In this document: positions 1 to 11,049 of the stretch, piece by piece
Numbering within the stretch: position 1 is the stretch's first letter
Layout: each line of letters starts with the position of its first letter
Assembly: GCF_032062135.1 (NCBI RefSeq)
Contig: NC_092869.1
Span: forward strand, 44,727,809 to 44,791,808
Source of the DNA: Pyxicephalus adspersus
Lineage: Eukaryota > Chordata > Amphibia > Anura > Pyxicephalidae
Length of the DNA: 64,000 bases
Direction of reading: 5' to 3'
The notes under the pieces: generated by a model
What the model saw: the letters and a program-made list of their open reading frames with translations, nothing else
What the model was told of the DNA's origin: nothing
Databases searched by the model: none
Made by a program: the position numbers and the translations under genes

Positions 1-430
1 GACACACTGTTTGCACACCTTATGAGAGGCCCAAGACTTATCTTTATCACCAAGTTTAACTTTGAAATATGCCAAATAGGCTTGATCTACAAATTTGCTA
101 ATGTTGGCCCTTTGACAGGGAATGCTGAACCTGCCACAAATATAACAAAATCAATCAGGGTTGTATAGGCACTTACAACAAAAAACAGCAAAGCCAGACA
201 TGATCTGAAAGAAAGGAAATATGTGTGTAAGTAGAAAAATAAATTTTGCTTATTCTCTACGTAGAGCAGCGCACAACCTCTGACCACACTGTCTTGCGTG
301 TAAATTAATAGCCTATAAAAATCCACGCTACAGTAATCGGATTAATATAAGCGGTAGAGAAAAAACCTGATGTGATAGAAGAAAACTAACTGCACTTGTC
401 ATATGTCATTTACATAGTCAATGGGCAATT
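1..430. other. No recognised feature
   Basis: AT-rich non-coding sequence. The short open stretches on the minus strand have no recognisable motif and are what chance predicts. I see no repeat shared with the rest of the window. Confidence 0.5.
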
Positions 431-572
431 TAACTTACTGCATGTTTTTGGAATGTGGGAGAAAACCAATGCAAACACAGGGAAAACATGCAAACTCCAT
501 GCGAAGAGTGTCCTGGCTGAGATTTGATCTGCAAAGGCGGACTCCTAGCCTCTGAGCCAACCATGCTGCATT
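431..572 (+). repeat. Dispersed vertebrate repeat, copy 1
   Basis: The stretch carries TTTTTGGAATGTGGGAGA, then CCAATGCAAACACAGGG and ACATGCAAACTCCATGC. This word order is one I know from a ubiquitous fish and amphibian dispersed repeat, whose formal family name I cannot give. A second, more decayed copy in the same orientation lies at 1612-1720. It is non-coding, and no target duplication is visible. Confidence 0.55.
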
Positions 573-1611
573 GCTGTACAATAATATTCTGCCAGGAACA
601 TGCTAAGTGTATGGAATTCTCTACCAAGGAACCCAGGAAACATATCGTGACATGGTAACACCCCTAGCGTTATAGACATCAGCATTAGGAACTATGGATG
701 AATAAATTAGGAGCATTCAGTTTTCAAATATTAGGGGCAATAGTTAATTTTAGCATTTTTGCATTGCATTGGAAAGGTGAAATGAAGGTGACTAGAATGC
801 AATAGGCTTTAAATTGCTTAAATTTGGACCATTCATTGTGCCAACAAATTTTGTCTTGAGAGGCAATGAAAAAATATAATAATGACAGTAATTATAAAGT
901 AAATTTTGATAAAAAAAAAACAAATAAAATATATAATTTACACTTTACTGAGTGCAAATAAGCAATGCACATTCCCTTGTCTATGGAAGATATAGAACAA
1001 ATATTTGAATGCCCCTGAGTCTATCTATGTCCATGCAGAGTTGTTTTGGCTGAATAAGAGAAAAGCATCCAGTACATCATGGCAAAGTACAATATCCTAA
1101 GGTGTATCTGAACCAAATGACGAAAATATAATACATTACAGTATACCAATCTTGGACATGGTGGGTGCTAGGGATGGGCCAACATGGCCAGTTCAGGGAT
1201 GGTTTAGTAACCGTTGAAGATTACACACCAGATGCTGAACCCCAACTCTATGACAATCAAATCTTCGAGTAAAAGAATTTAATCTTTTTGGGCTATTTGC
1301 CCTTCTAAATGAATGTTTTTAGAACATTAGATCCTAGGAGGGCATAGCTGAAATCATTGCTCATTAAAGTACATTTTTTCCATAATTTCTACAAGTTGCA
1401 GAAACAAGAATGAAGCAAAACTTCAGTCTGCTCTCCACTAACCCTATTTCCCCAACATATTTCCAAATATCACCATATTTATTCATGCATTTATATAACA
1501 TGAAATCATTCCTAGTGATTTACAAGAGTCCATAGTCACTTTTCGTCTCTCGAGGGCACTTACAGTTGAATGTCCCAAACAAAGTCATTTGACTATTATT
1601 GTCCTAGATAA
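573..1611. other. No recognised feature
   Basis: AT-rich sequence with poly-A and TA-rich stretches near 890-960. A short GC-balanced patch near 1165-1215 contains 'agggatgggcc'. No reading frame or repeat is supported. Confidence 0.5.
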
Positions 1612-1720
1612 TTGCCCTCTATGTGTGTTTTAGAATGTGAGATAAAATTTGGGTACTGGAGGAAACCCATACAAACACAAGGAGAGAACACATTCAATGC
1701 AGGTTCTGCCCTTGGGGGTG
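1612..1720 (+). repeat. Dispersed vertebrate repeat, copy 2 (decayed)
   Basis: Same order of words as 431-572: 'gttttagaatgtgagat', 'gaggaaacccatacaaacac', then 'aggagagaacac' and 'caatgcaggttctgccc'. It is more diverged than copy 1. A 131-codon minus-strand open frame (1596-1991) runs through it; its composition is not protein-like and I do not call it coding. Confidence 0.5.
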
Positions 1721-1979
1721 TCATTGACAACCTAGGCTCACTAAAATGTATTAAACGTCTCCAGCAGTCACCATGAAGAGGACGGGTGCTGGACATTGGC
1801 GCAGGATCTGAAGCAAAAGATGGCAATTTGTTCATTAAAAAATGTTTTCGTCTTTTGGGAAGGAATGGCTGCCAAAAAATGGAGATATCATTAACCAATA
1901 GAATCTGAAGCACAGAGATCCAAGTGCCGCTGTGTGATCTTTGTCCTCCATTCCTAAGAAATAAGCCCGAGGGCTCCAC

Positions 1980-2430
1980 TGTTTCTAACACAAACTACAA
2001 AGCTAAAATCTGAAAGGTTTGTCCCTGAAAATGTCCGCGCTTTTCAGAAATGGCCAACAATACAATGAAGTCTCTCTTTCTCTGCCGGCTAAAATCGATT
2101 CTCATTGTCTCAGAATGTCTTCTGGGCGTTTTACATCTCTTTCTGGCACAATGACAATGAACAAAAGCACATTTATGTTTCGATATCCCTGTCATTGATA
2201 GATCCGTATTGTTTTGGGGTCTTCGAGGCCAGCGTTGTATGCAATGAAATGATGTGAAAATATTGGCAACTGCAAAACTATTAAAAACCCATTAGTTGTG
2301 CCATATTCAGAGATGACCGTCCCTAATTTATTCACCTGTAAATGAGCGGCGTTAAGTGTCAGTGGAGGCTTTTTTATCTATAAAAAGACACATCATATTC
2401 ACATGCAGAAGGATTGTTTAAAGTCACAAG
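1980..2430. other. Repeat-poor block, candidate conserved non-coding element
   Basis: No word here recurs elsewhere in the window. It keeps several CpGs, and has SOX-like ACAAT/ATTGT words (around 2065 and 2207) and AT-rich homeobox-like words. These features are typical of conserved non-coding DNA but do not prove it. No exon structure is visible. Confidence 0.25.
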
Positions 2431-2701
2431 AGCGTGAAATGTGGTGTTCCCTACCATTACACCTGATTCTTATCGCCGCAATATTACACCGGATTATACG
2501 GCTGCCAGCGCTCCGCTTCATTGGATGGAACCCATAATTGGAGTGTTACAGCCAACTGTAAATTGTAACTTCTCTTCTCAAGGAGCACAGAAACTACAAT
2601 ATAGATATATACTGTTCAGTCAATATTCAAATAGCTTTAACACAAAGTTTTCTGGAGCGCTTTAGCAGGTAAAGGTGATCTCTAGACCAGGCATTCCAGG
2701 C

Positions 2702-2853
2702 TAAAGGTGGTCAATGCAAAGCAAAAACATTTGACTTTTGCATGCAAATTGCACTGGCTTGAAAATCTAGCTATCGAGTTTGATTTGTATATTTTCAAGT
2801 CATTGCGATTCGCATACAAAAGTCAGATTTTTGTATCTCATTGACCATCTTTA
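2702..2853. mobile_element. Foldback MITE, TA-bounded, 152 bp
   Basis: The ends are inverted copies of each other: TAAAGGTGGTCAATG on the left, CATTGACCATCTTTA on the right. The arms continue imperfectly inward (TTGACTTTTGCATGC against GCATACAAAAGTCAG, and GGCTTGAAAAT against ATTTTCAAG). Both ends carry TA, so a Tc1/mariner-type (TA target) non-autonomous element is likely. There is no coding capacity. Confidence 0.6.
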
Positions 2854-3189
2854 CTCTCTACTCAACCTAACCCACCCCATATACGCTCTGGCCAGTCCAT
2901 TCATTCTATTTAAAAAAACTAACCTGCATCCACCCGCCACATGTCACACTAAGTCCTAAAACTATTTTCTATTGCACTGAATAATGGGAGGGTTGTTTTT
3001 TAGCACCCCTGTCCATCTTTGGTATGGATACTTTTGGGGTGAGTCTATAGCAGGAGCCCTCCCAGGGTTCTCAAGGCTCCACAGCAACCTGATAACATAA
3101 AAATAAGGTGCAGCAAAAAGAGAATGGCGGGCCTTGACTGCGGCAGTGGATCACCAATCTCTGTAAAGGGTCATATGATGCAAAATAAG
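2854..3189. other. No recognised feature
   Basis: Mixed sequence without a supported frame. It includes 'tatgatgcaaaataagg'-type AT-rich words approaching the next repeat. Confidence 0.4.
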
Positions 3190-3720
3190 GGGTTTGATTT
3201 AAACAGACCTTAAAACTAAAATGTTTTATTTTACATAAAAGTGTAGACAACCCCTTTATATAAAGAAAATATAAAGAAAATTGCCTTCTTTTTTTAAAAT
3301 GCAACACCCTTTAAAAAAAGGGTGCAGCACCTTCCCTTGGTGCACAGATCCTCCCAAGATACCTACGTCACACATCTCAAGAGGCCGCTGGCTGCTCCTT
3401 CTGCGCATGCTTGATTTTGGGCATGCGTGGAAGGAACCTTTTTTTAATGGGAGAAAAAAAATACCGATCTCATTAATGCACAGTCAGATCGGCACTTAAT
3501 TCTCCAGCTGAACTTCACCTGAACTTGTGCCTACGCAGTAGGTGATGTACAAAGAATGGGTGACATACGAAGAAGACCAAAGAGGATGGTGGCACCCAGT
3601 GCTTCCTCTGCGCCGGGCCAAAGCAGAATACCGGGATGACATGGCACCCAATTGAGGAAACCTCTGGATGGATCGACGGATCAGCAGGATTAAAGGTAAA
3701 TGAGATTTTTTTTTCATTTC
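3190..3720. repeat. Dispersed repeat family R3, copy 1
   Basis: Shares an extended order of words with 47090-47520: 'ggctgctccttctgcgcatg', 'cttgattttgggcatg', an internal 'atcggcactt', and a T-rich end after 'aaatgagatttttttt'. A short internal hairpin, CACCCTTT/AAAGGGTG, sits at about 3305-3324. Overlapping short frames on both strands are non-coding. The family name is unknown to me. Confidence 0.5.
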
Positions 3721-4979
3721 TGCTTTTCAAAAAGGCTTTTAGAAGTGCAATTGACAGAGAAAAGGTGGGTGAAAGAGGTTTATTGGGGTCCAATTGCTCA
3801 GAAAAAAGATCTTGAAAAAAGTTTTGTTTTCATGAAGGATTGATATGAAATAACTTTCAGGTTTTATTCTTTCTGTGTTTTACAGCCAATCACAAGTAGG
3901 GTTCCTCTAGAAGTTGCCAGGGGTTCTTTGAGCTTTTGATCCGCGTATAATGGTCCCTGTACAGTTCCAGGGCCAGCAGCACATGGTGCCAATCAAGGAA
4001 CATTTTAGATGCCATGTATTAATGGATGGCATTTATCTAACTGGCAACCAATGCAAATATCATTGTGCTAATTAATTGATTGCAGCCGGGGTTCCTTCAC
4101 ACTTGAAAATAATTTTAAGGGTTCCACAGGGGCAAGGAGATTGGAAAAGTTGCAGCATGATGTGGATGTAGCATATTGCAACAAATGGGCAGATGGGAAA
4201 GAGTTAAGTTTGGGTTCAGGATAAATGCTGTATTAAGGTAAATGTAAGCACATTTAGAGTCTCCAAACAATCAGTAAAAATTTGAAAATTTAAAGAAATG
4301 TAACAATTTTAGCAAAGTGTATTGGTGTCAGGAGAGGAAATTAAAAATGTTTTACTGGTTTATAGGAGTGCAGTCAGTTTTAAAAGGCTCCAAAGGGCTT
4401 CCAAAGCTCCTTTTAATTAACCTGGACCTCTTCTTGTACAAAAACGTCTCTAATTGGCATCATTATGTTACTTTGTCTGAAGAATAAGAAACAGGCAAGG
4501 TTAACCAAAAAAAAAAATGTAAAATAATATTGAACAAAATGCAAATGTAAAGAACACTAAACTACTTTAATAATACCATAATAAAAGACACAATCTATAA
4601 TCTATAAACAAAAGCAATTTTTTTAAGTGATGAGCACAATTGGGAGTTTTTGCTCTTACAAAATTTTGTCAAGTTAGTAATTTTGTTGCACAAGTATCTT
4701 TTATCTGCGATTATATATTCAGATATAAACATAAATCATAGCGGAACCCAAAGTCAATGCCACTTACATTTGGTGATTCACCATAGTGGGACAGGACAGC
4801 AGGAAGGGGGTCGATATTTCATGGATGAGTTACCCGTTTATATTGGAGATTTGCAGTTTGATCTTATGTATGTATTATTCTCCATGAAATTTCAGCCTAC
4901 TATTAATAACAATTATAATATTAATAATTGAGCCTAAAGTGTTGTTCTGGTAATTTAAATACAACATGCAGATTATATA
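3721..4979. other. No recognised feature
   Basis: Mostly AT-rich. The block around 3880-4140 has repeat-like phrases ('gggttcctctagaagttgcc', 'gggttccacaggggcaagg'), but I found no second copy in the window. A 93-codon plus-strand frame at 4650-4931 is not protein-like. Confidence 0.4.
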
Positions 4980-5560
4980 AACAATTCCAATAATTGCCAT
5001 GACATCCCGTTATCTTCTCGTTGGTTTCGGCGCATTGTCTGCCATTGTCTGGCGGATCGCTTTGTGTCGCCTGCCCGCTTTACCTCCTCTGAAACAATAA
5101 TACTGTTTACATAACAATGTCAGAGACGATGGAAAATACGACAGATAAAGAAGATGACAAAACAGAACATTTCCCTGGTGACAAAAATCGCAGCGGCTGG
5201 CTTATCGCGCGGTGTAAAAATCCCTTTAGCGGAAGACTCCCCGGGGCCACGCGCAAGCTTTTTGTTCCAGGAAAAAAAATTCTATTTTTAGTGAGCTTGA
5301 AAGTCATAAGTATATAGTGAATGTTCCCTTTATTATTACAAGGAGAGGGAAATGTTTGTCCTTTTTCTGTTGGCATTATTTGGCAGCGATTTGTAGAATC
5401 AGAAGGGGGTAATGTTCAGGAAAATGACTCAGATTGTATACGAATTAAATCATAATGTGCTCTCCCAGGCCTCGTCAGCACACAGAATAATCACATTTGT
5501 ATATGAGATGCCAATGCGCAAAGAGTTTGCCCTTATCAAGCCGCACACTCCGTAATTACC
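4980..5560. other. Repeat-poor CpG-retaining block, candidate conserved non-coding element
   Basis: The stretch holds evenly spread CpGs ('ggtttcggcgcattgtctgc', 'aagccgcacactccgtaatt'), homeobox-like TAATTA-type words and CATTGT/ACAAT words. Open frames on opposite strands (5117-5317 and 5107-5376) overlap each other and match nothing I know. Conservation is inferred, not shown. Confidence 0.25.
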
Positions 5561-5718
5561 GGGGTCCTCCGGAGAGTCCTTAATCCTGTCCACTTTCTCC
5601 ATTGTCCTTCTGTCCAAATTCATCAATTAGGCACTTTCCAAACTACACAAGCTTTTATTTCATCCATATCCAATGCATGCAAGGTACCCGAATGGACTCA
5701 CATTTACTGAAGGAGGGA

Positions 5719-6405
5719 GCATGAAGGACAGAGGACACAATGGCCCGAGGATTGGAGGAATAAATGTGCAGTAAATAGCCATGATGGTTTTAGAGGTTTA
5801 TCTTTGAGTATACACAGCCCCAGCTCTGAGTTTCCAACAATCAGGATTATGGCATGAGAATAACTTTGGTTTAAGAAAATAAAATAAGAGCCGCGTGTAT
5901 TCTTACTGTAATCTTGGTGAGCTTTCTGTATTTCTTCCAGATCTGTGCAGGCGAAAACTTGTTAGTGGAGGACCTTCCTGTAATATGGACTGGTCGCTGT
6001 TCTCTTCCTTCTTGTGCAGATTGACTCTTCTTGTAGCTTTCTGCTAAGCGTAGCTTTGGAGTGCATGAAGGACAGAGGACACAATGACTGAGGATTGGGG
6101 AAATAAATGTGCAGTAAGCAGCCATGATGGTTTTAGAGGTTTATGCTCGAGTTTGCACAGCCCCAGCTCTGAGTTTCCAATGATCAGGATTATGCTAAAA
6201 AATTAACTTTGCTTTAAGCAAATATTGCATACAAAAGCTGTGTGTATTCTTTTAGGAATCTTGGTGAACTTTGTGTATTTCTCCCAGATCTGTGCAGTAA
6301 TCCAAGGGGAAACTTGTTAGTGGAGGAGCTTCCTGTAATACAGCCCGCTCATTGCTGCTCTCCCTTCTTGTGCAGGAGGACCCTCTCTTGTAGATTTCTG
6401 CTCAT
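5719..6405 (+). repeat. Tandem duplication (343-bp unit) of dispersed family R2
   Basis: Unit 1 starts at 5719 and unit 2 at 6062, both with GCATGAAGGACAGAGGACAC; the offset is 343 bp. Both contain 'gccatgatggttttagaggt', 'cacagccccagctctgagtt', and near the end 'cttgttagtggagga' plus 'cttcctgtaata'. The last part is homologous to copies at 36075-36400 (+) and 50270-50490 (-). The units differ by scattered substitutions and small indels, so the duplication is not recent. The short frames inside are not coding. Confidence 0.8.
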
Positions 6406-6489
6406 TTATTGTCTTGAACCAAACCTCCAACCCTTACACTATACCTCATCCCCTGAACTCAACAACTTAGCTCAGGCTACCATCAACCT

Positions 6490-6545
6490 CAACCTGACCC
6501 TTCGGTCTTAACCTAATATCCTTAACCTCTCTGATATTATTAAAA
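6490..6545. repeat. Paralogous copy of the empty site of the neighbouring TTAA element
   Basis: The segment 'cccttcggtcttaacctaat' followed by 'ccttaacctctctgatatt' is repeated at 7007-7021 plus 7595-7632, where the 7022-7594 element sits in the TTAA. The copy here keeps a single TTAA and no insertion, so it shows the pre-insertion state. Confidence 0.75.
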
Positions 6546-6659
6546 AAGTGCACAAATTCCTCTATAATTCTATTTGCAAGGCCACATCCCTAATACAAGC
6601 TATACTTCTAACAAAAACACACAATAGTGAGACTTTTAAGGCCAATTAGAATCCAGTAT

Positions 6660-6830
6660 CAACCAATAAAACCTTTATTCAAGTACAAAATAGCAACAAC
6701 AATGTTAGTAGCAGCTGCATAAAAAATTTTGTACACATTTGTAGACACCAACAAGAGTGGTGTTAAATCAGCCGACGCGTTTCGCAGCAAATGTGACCGC
6801 TTCTTTAGGACATGTCAGGAGATCTACAAT
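6660..6830 (-). repeat. Palindromic-core element, single half
   Basis: Core GACGCGTTTCGC at 6774-6785 is followed by 'cttctttaggacatgtcagg'. Read on the minus strand this is the family order CCTGA..GAAGC..GCGAAACGCGTC. AATAAA (minus sense) lies at 6674-6679, 95 bp downstream of the core. Flanks match no other copy. It is inserted between the two paralogous segments described at 6490-6545. Confidence 0.65.
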
Positions 6831-7021
6831 GATTAAAATGCTCATGATTGTCCATACAGCTTTCCACACATGATGTAAAAACAAGCAATGGAAGGCAGCA
6901 AGAAGCACAAAAAAATCCTATCAAGTTCCTTCTAATATTAGTTACAGTATATCGGAGGTATAGTTCCATGTCTCACATAGGAAGAGAAGCCGCACGTGTC
7001 AACTCAACCCTTCAGTCTTAA

Positions 7022-7594
7022 CCTCCCTAGCGGTTCATTTCTTTCCGGTTTTATATGTCTAAAAGCGGTACAATGTTTTTCATGAGAATTTATTTATTGA
7101 CAGTATAATATAATAGTATGAGTATAATAAAGTTTGAAACACAAAATCATGTAAAAACAATAAATTGAATAAATTAAAAAATCTATAAATTAAAAACAAA
7201 AAAAATTTGTTTTTTTAAATTTAAAAAAAAATACACATTATACACTGTAAAATTGTTCTTGAAAACAATGTACTGCTTTTACACATAAAAAATCCAATGT
7301 GATGCATTCAATACAGTTATTTTGTATTGAGTGCAATGCAAATGGATTTTGAATTTCCTGCCCAGCCCCACCCCGCCGGCAACGTACACACGCACTGACG
7401 ATCGGATGCAGAAGCAGGAAGAAGAAAGAAGATAAAGATCGCGGCGATGGACGGCGCGGGATGCCGGCGGATCAGGTAAGGCTCTATTTACTATTACTTC
7501 CCAAAGGTTTACCTACCCCGAGTGTGACTCGGGGTTACCACTTTTAGCAACTTTTTTCTATCTCGAGTCACACTTAGGGTTACCGCTAGGGAGG
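7022..7594. mobile_element. piggyBac-type non-autonomous transposon (573 bp)
   Basis: Terminal inverted repeats CCTCCCTAGCGGT (7022-7034) and ACCGCTAGGGAGG (7582-7594) are perfect over 13 bp. They are flanked by TTAA on both sides (7018-7021 and 7595-7598). TTAA target duplication and CC-type termini are the hallmark of the piggyBac superfamily. The interior is AT-rich, with a GC-rich part near 7370-7480 and no transposase frame. The subterminal words 'gagtgtgactcgggg' and 'gagtcacactta' are partial inverted partners. Confidence 0.85.
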
Positions 7595-7639
7595 TTAACC
7601 TAACTTCCTTAACCTCTCTGATATTCTATTACAGCATAA

Positions 7640-10185
7640 TCTATACCAGTAATAGCACCAAAGATTTTATTATAATAAAAAAAGGCTACAAATCTATATT
7701 ATGATGCATGGAAAACAAAAGGTTTGCTGCTGACAAGATGAAACATTTTATTGAGCTTCTGATCCCATAAGGCCGTATCGCCAGTCTGGGTCTATGTGGT
7801 TCAGCAAGCCGAGTCTGTTCTTTCTATTGCTTTGGGTACTGAACTTTGTTGTCTTTGTAGTGCTTTGCTCCTTATACTGCTTTCTATTGAGTAAACCTAA
7901 TAATATAGAATATGAACTATCTCCTATGCAGGAGTGTCATCCATATTTTTTATATTCATTTATTTAGCCGCATATACTCTGAGTGTAACCATTCATACCT
8001 TGGCACATCCCGCACCCTTCAGCCCCTCCCTAAACCATCACAACCAATAGCGGCTGCACTGGGTTTGGGTGAGTGAAACTTCCCCAAAGTTTCCATCCAA
8101 TAGGAGCCACCCGGGGCTTTAATACCAGATATTGGCATTGTGATATATCCTATGGAGTAGGTAACTTTGGTCCTCATTACATTTTGCAGCGAGACCTTGG
8201 ATCATTACCCAGCATTTTTTTCCTTTTATGTTGTTATTGCATTTAGATTATTTATCACACTCTTTAGTGATTTCAGTACAATGGAGGTATAGGGGGAAAT
8301 TTAACACTAAAAAGTTTTGATTGTTCACTTAACAAAGTTAATTGTCATCTTCCAAGGGATTACTTCCTTAGCAAAGTGAACGTGATGAGAGTTGACTTTG
8401 CAATGAATACCCAATACATGCTAAAATGGATTTTTCCTGCTCATGATTGAACAGATTGCAGAACTTTCTCTCATTCACTCAGCTAAGTGTAATGTATCCT
8501 TGGCTTGGGGATCATTGACTGTGCTAAGTGAACAGCCTGAATTCATTTAATAAATCAGCTCATTGTGGTTTTGGCCCAGACAAGTTTTTAGGAGCTCACT
8601 GGATTTTGGTAAAGCAACACGTTATAAAACCAGGTGAATGTTCATGTTTTGTATAAAATCTACATGTGTGCTCTGACATTCCCTTTAGCTTTCTGTTCTT
8701 TTTTCATTTTCTGAGGATAAATTTGAGACGTGTCCATTAATAATCCAAAACAGGACAGAGCAGACCGCTGTGACCTACTTCTCCTACACAAGTGAGGCAA
8801 TGGGTCCTGTGTGATATTTGCGGGTCAAGGCTGTGACAGGAGCACCCCCATGGAGATCAATAATCCCTCTGGGTGATGCCTGCCTATGGCCCATTGCTCG
8901 GCTTGTTAGAACAATGGCTGAAAATGCTTCTGACAGTTTCTGAGGTCTCATCATATCTGCTGGTAATGGAACATGTGTGGATCAGTGAACCGCCAGAGTC
9001 CCCGGAACTTCAAACAGCAGCCCAGTTAACCCAAAGTATGCTGAATTGCCTCGGGATTTTATATATAGGATAATACAGAGAATGGATACAGTCCATGCAG
9101 AATCTTGCAGTGTTCAGTGACAAATATTCCAGTCTGGTTAGCAGATCCTGTCCTGGGGGTATAAGTCCGTCGGATTCGGTCATGTGTGGGTATTCCTAGC
9201 CGCTATCACTGGAAAGGAAAACCATACATTTACGGGTGAAATCTGAGACTAATATAAGCCGCCCCCAGTAGATTAATTGGGATTTGGCTCACCTGTTTGT
9301 TTTAAGTGAACAGGACAAAGACAGAATATATGAGTTCTATCATGTGTGTGATATACATTACAACACCGTCCATTCATCAACCGAAATGTCGCCAATGAGG
9401 ACAGCGGATTCATCTTCTCCTCCTATGAGCGATGGATTTCAGCAATACTTCCTATTTTCAAGCCTAGAATAATGCTGAACAAAGTCTGAAACTTCTTAAC
9501 CTTTAAGTGTCTCGTTTGTCATTGGAAATGTCAGCATTAATTCTGTATAAAACGCACGTTTATCTCCACAGCTCACAGATGTTGCTCTCATATGTTAGTC
9601 AGTTACATGAAAGAAATGACTCTCCTTAAATGAATTGAAATCCGGGGATATTAATTCAACAGGCCAGATGTAAGTTAATGTTTCACATAGAAAGGAAGGG
9701 CTGGATGGAGTTACACAAATCGATGGGATTTGGATGATTTAATATGGGACGGGGTAACGTGCAAGAAAGCTGAAGCCATACCAATCCATTCAACCTATAA
9801 TCATGAAAGTTATGAATGGTTCTTTAATGGGGGGGTCAACCTTCACTCCTTCTTTCTGCCTTTTTTCCTGTGAAAGTACAAAAGTCACTGTGCCCCCTCT
9901 CCCCATAATTTTAACCAGTTGGCCAAAAGTCAAAACTCTTCTGAACACCGATCATCATATATTTTTGTCCTGCACCGCCGACCACAGGTCACCAATACTG
10001 GGTGTCATCCTTCCAGTATGCCAAGTGTTTAATTAAGGCCCACTTGCCTTTTGATTTTTGGGGGGCATATCAAAGTCTGGAGGTGCAGTATGTTAAACTA
10101 TAAATGGCAGTTTACAAAAAGAAAGAAAGGATGTTTCCAATTCCCAATGGATCTTTCAGTTTTCTGTTCTGACATTTTTTCACCT
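7640..10185. other. No recognised gene; two CCAAT boxes and repeat-poor stretches
   Basis: Around 8040-8140 there are two CCAAT-type words (AACCAATAGCGG and ATCCAATAGGAG) in a GC-richer patch, which could be a decayed promoter or LTR piece; no start site or frame follows. From about 8700 to 9480 the sequence is repeat-poor with scattered CpGs. Small open frames at 8873-9073, 9284-9472 and 9803-10036 are not protein-like. Confidence 0.35.
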
Positions 10186-10194
10186 TTGAAATAA

Positions 10195-10400
10195 CTTCAG
10201 GTCTTCAGGGAACCCCAGCTATAATTCCTATATCCACAGCTCACAGTATATTAGTGTGGTGGTCAGTGGGAAGAATTCCTCCTACATAGCTGGCCATTGG
10301 GAAGAATGTCACCCTTACAGATAGCCAAAAAGATCAATGGGTCAGTTGACCTGAGAGTCAGAATCTGCTCATTGCTCAAGGAACGCCCAGCAACCTCTGG
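10195..10400 (+). repeat. Dispersed repeat family R1, copy 1
   Basis: Carries 'atatccacagctcacagtat', 'gtggtggtcagtgggaagaa', 'tggccattgggaagaatgtc' and 'acccttacagatagccaaaa', in the same order as 14371-14585 and 37884-38215. The end 'agcaacctctggaggaaccc' is also shared. Non-coding; superfamily unknown to me. Confidence 0.75.
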
Positions 10401-10539
10401 AGGAACCCTGGTTTGGAGTCTGGTCTATTAGGATAAGGGGGCAGGAAACCAAGGTGTCAGGTGTGCAGACCGAGGTGGCCTGGACAACTAGAAGCCGCGG
10501 CGAACCCCTTAATAATGGTGCACACTGCCACAGATCAGA

Positions 10540-10985
10540 CCATCTTCTGTTTTTCTTTGGTGACCATTGAAGACACACTTAGCCGTAGACAAGGGTCAGC
10601 TTAGTCAGCAAGGTGTAAAGCTTTGCTCTCATGTCCAGCAACAGGTTTTTCAGTAATATGAGTACAGGGGCCCCTTTGTAGAATCTGACCGAATAGGCTA
10701 CCCCCACTCATCCCTATGTGGATCAATGAACCCCAGCCGTCCATGGCCCTGGCACTGAATCACTGGTTACCTTCTTCAACCCACTTTTGTATGGTACTAA
10801 CTATTGTATACTCGGAACACCACACACCAGCGATTTCGGAGACGCTCTGGCCCATCGCCCAGCCAACAATTTGGCCCTTGTCAGAATGTCTCAGATCCGA
10901 ATATTTGTCTTCCAGCTCATCACCTCCAAGAACTGGCCGTTCACTTGCTGCCTTGTACCCTGTTTCCTCCTTATAACCAGATCTT
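10540..10985 (-). pseudogene. Tc1/mariner-superfamily transposase relic, N-terminal part
   Basis: Minus-strand translation from about 10925 gives DKGQIVGW, then SVSEIAG, then TIVSTIQKWVEEG. This matches the paired-like helix-turn-helix of Tc1-like transposases (DRGxIVG..GxS..IA....STV...WxxEG). A further segment reads H-GRLGFIDP, then AGHES, resembling the linker before the catalytic core. Stops and frame shifts interrupt it, and I see no DDE catalytic residues. The element ends are not recognised. The plus-strand frames at 10716-11049 are shadows of this relic. Confidence 0.5.
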
Positions 10986-11049
10986 CATTGACAACACCTT
11001 AAATCTCAGGGGTCTCTGTACAGTGCTGCAGTATATGATTGAGCTATAA

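Noticed and set aside
8040..8140. Two CCAAT boxes as a promoter
   Set aside because: No TATA box at a suitable place, no downstream exon, and the patch may be part of a repeat.
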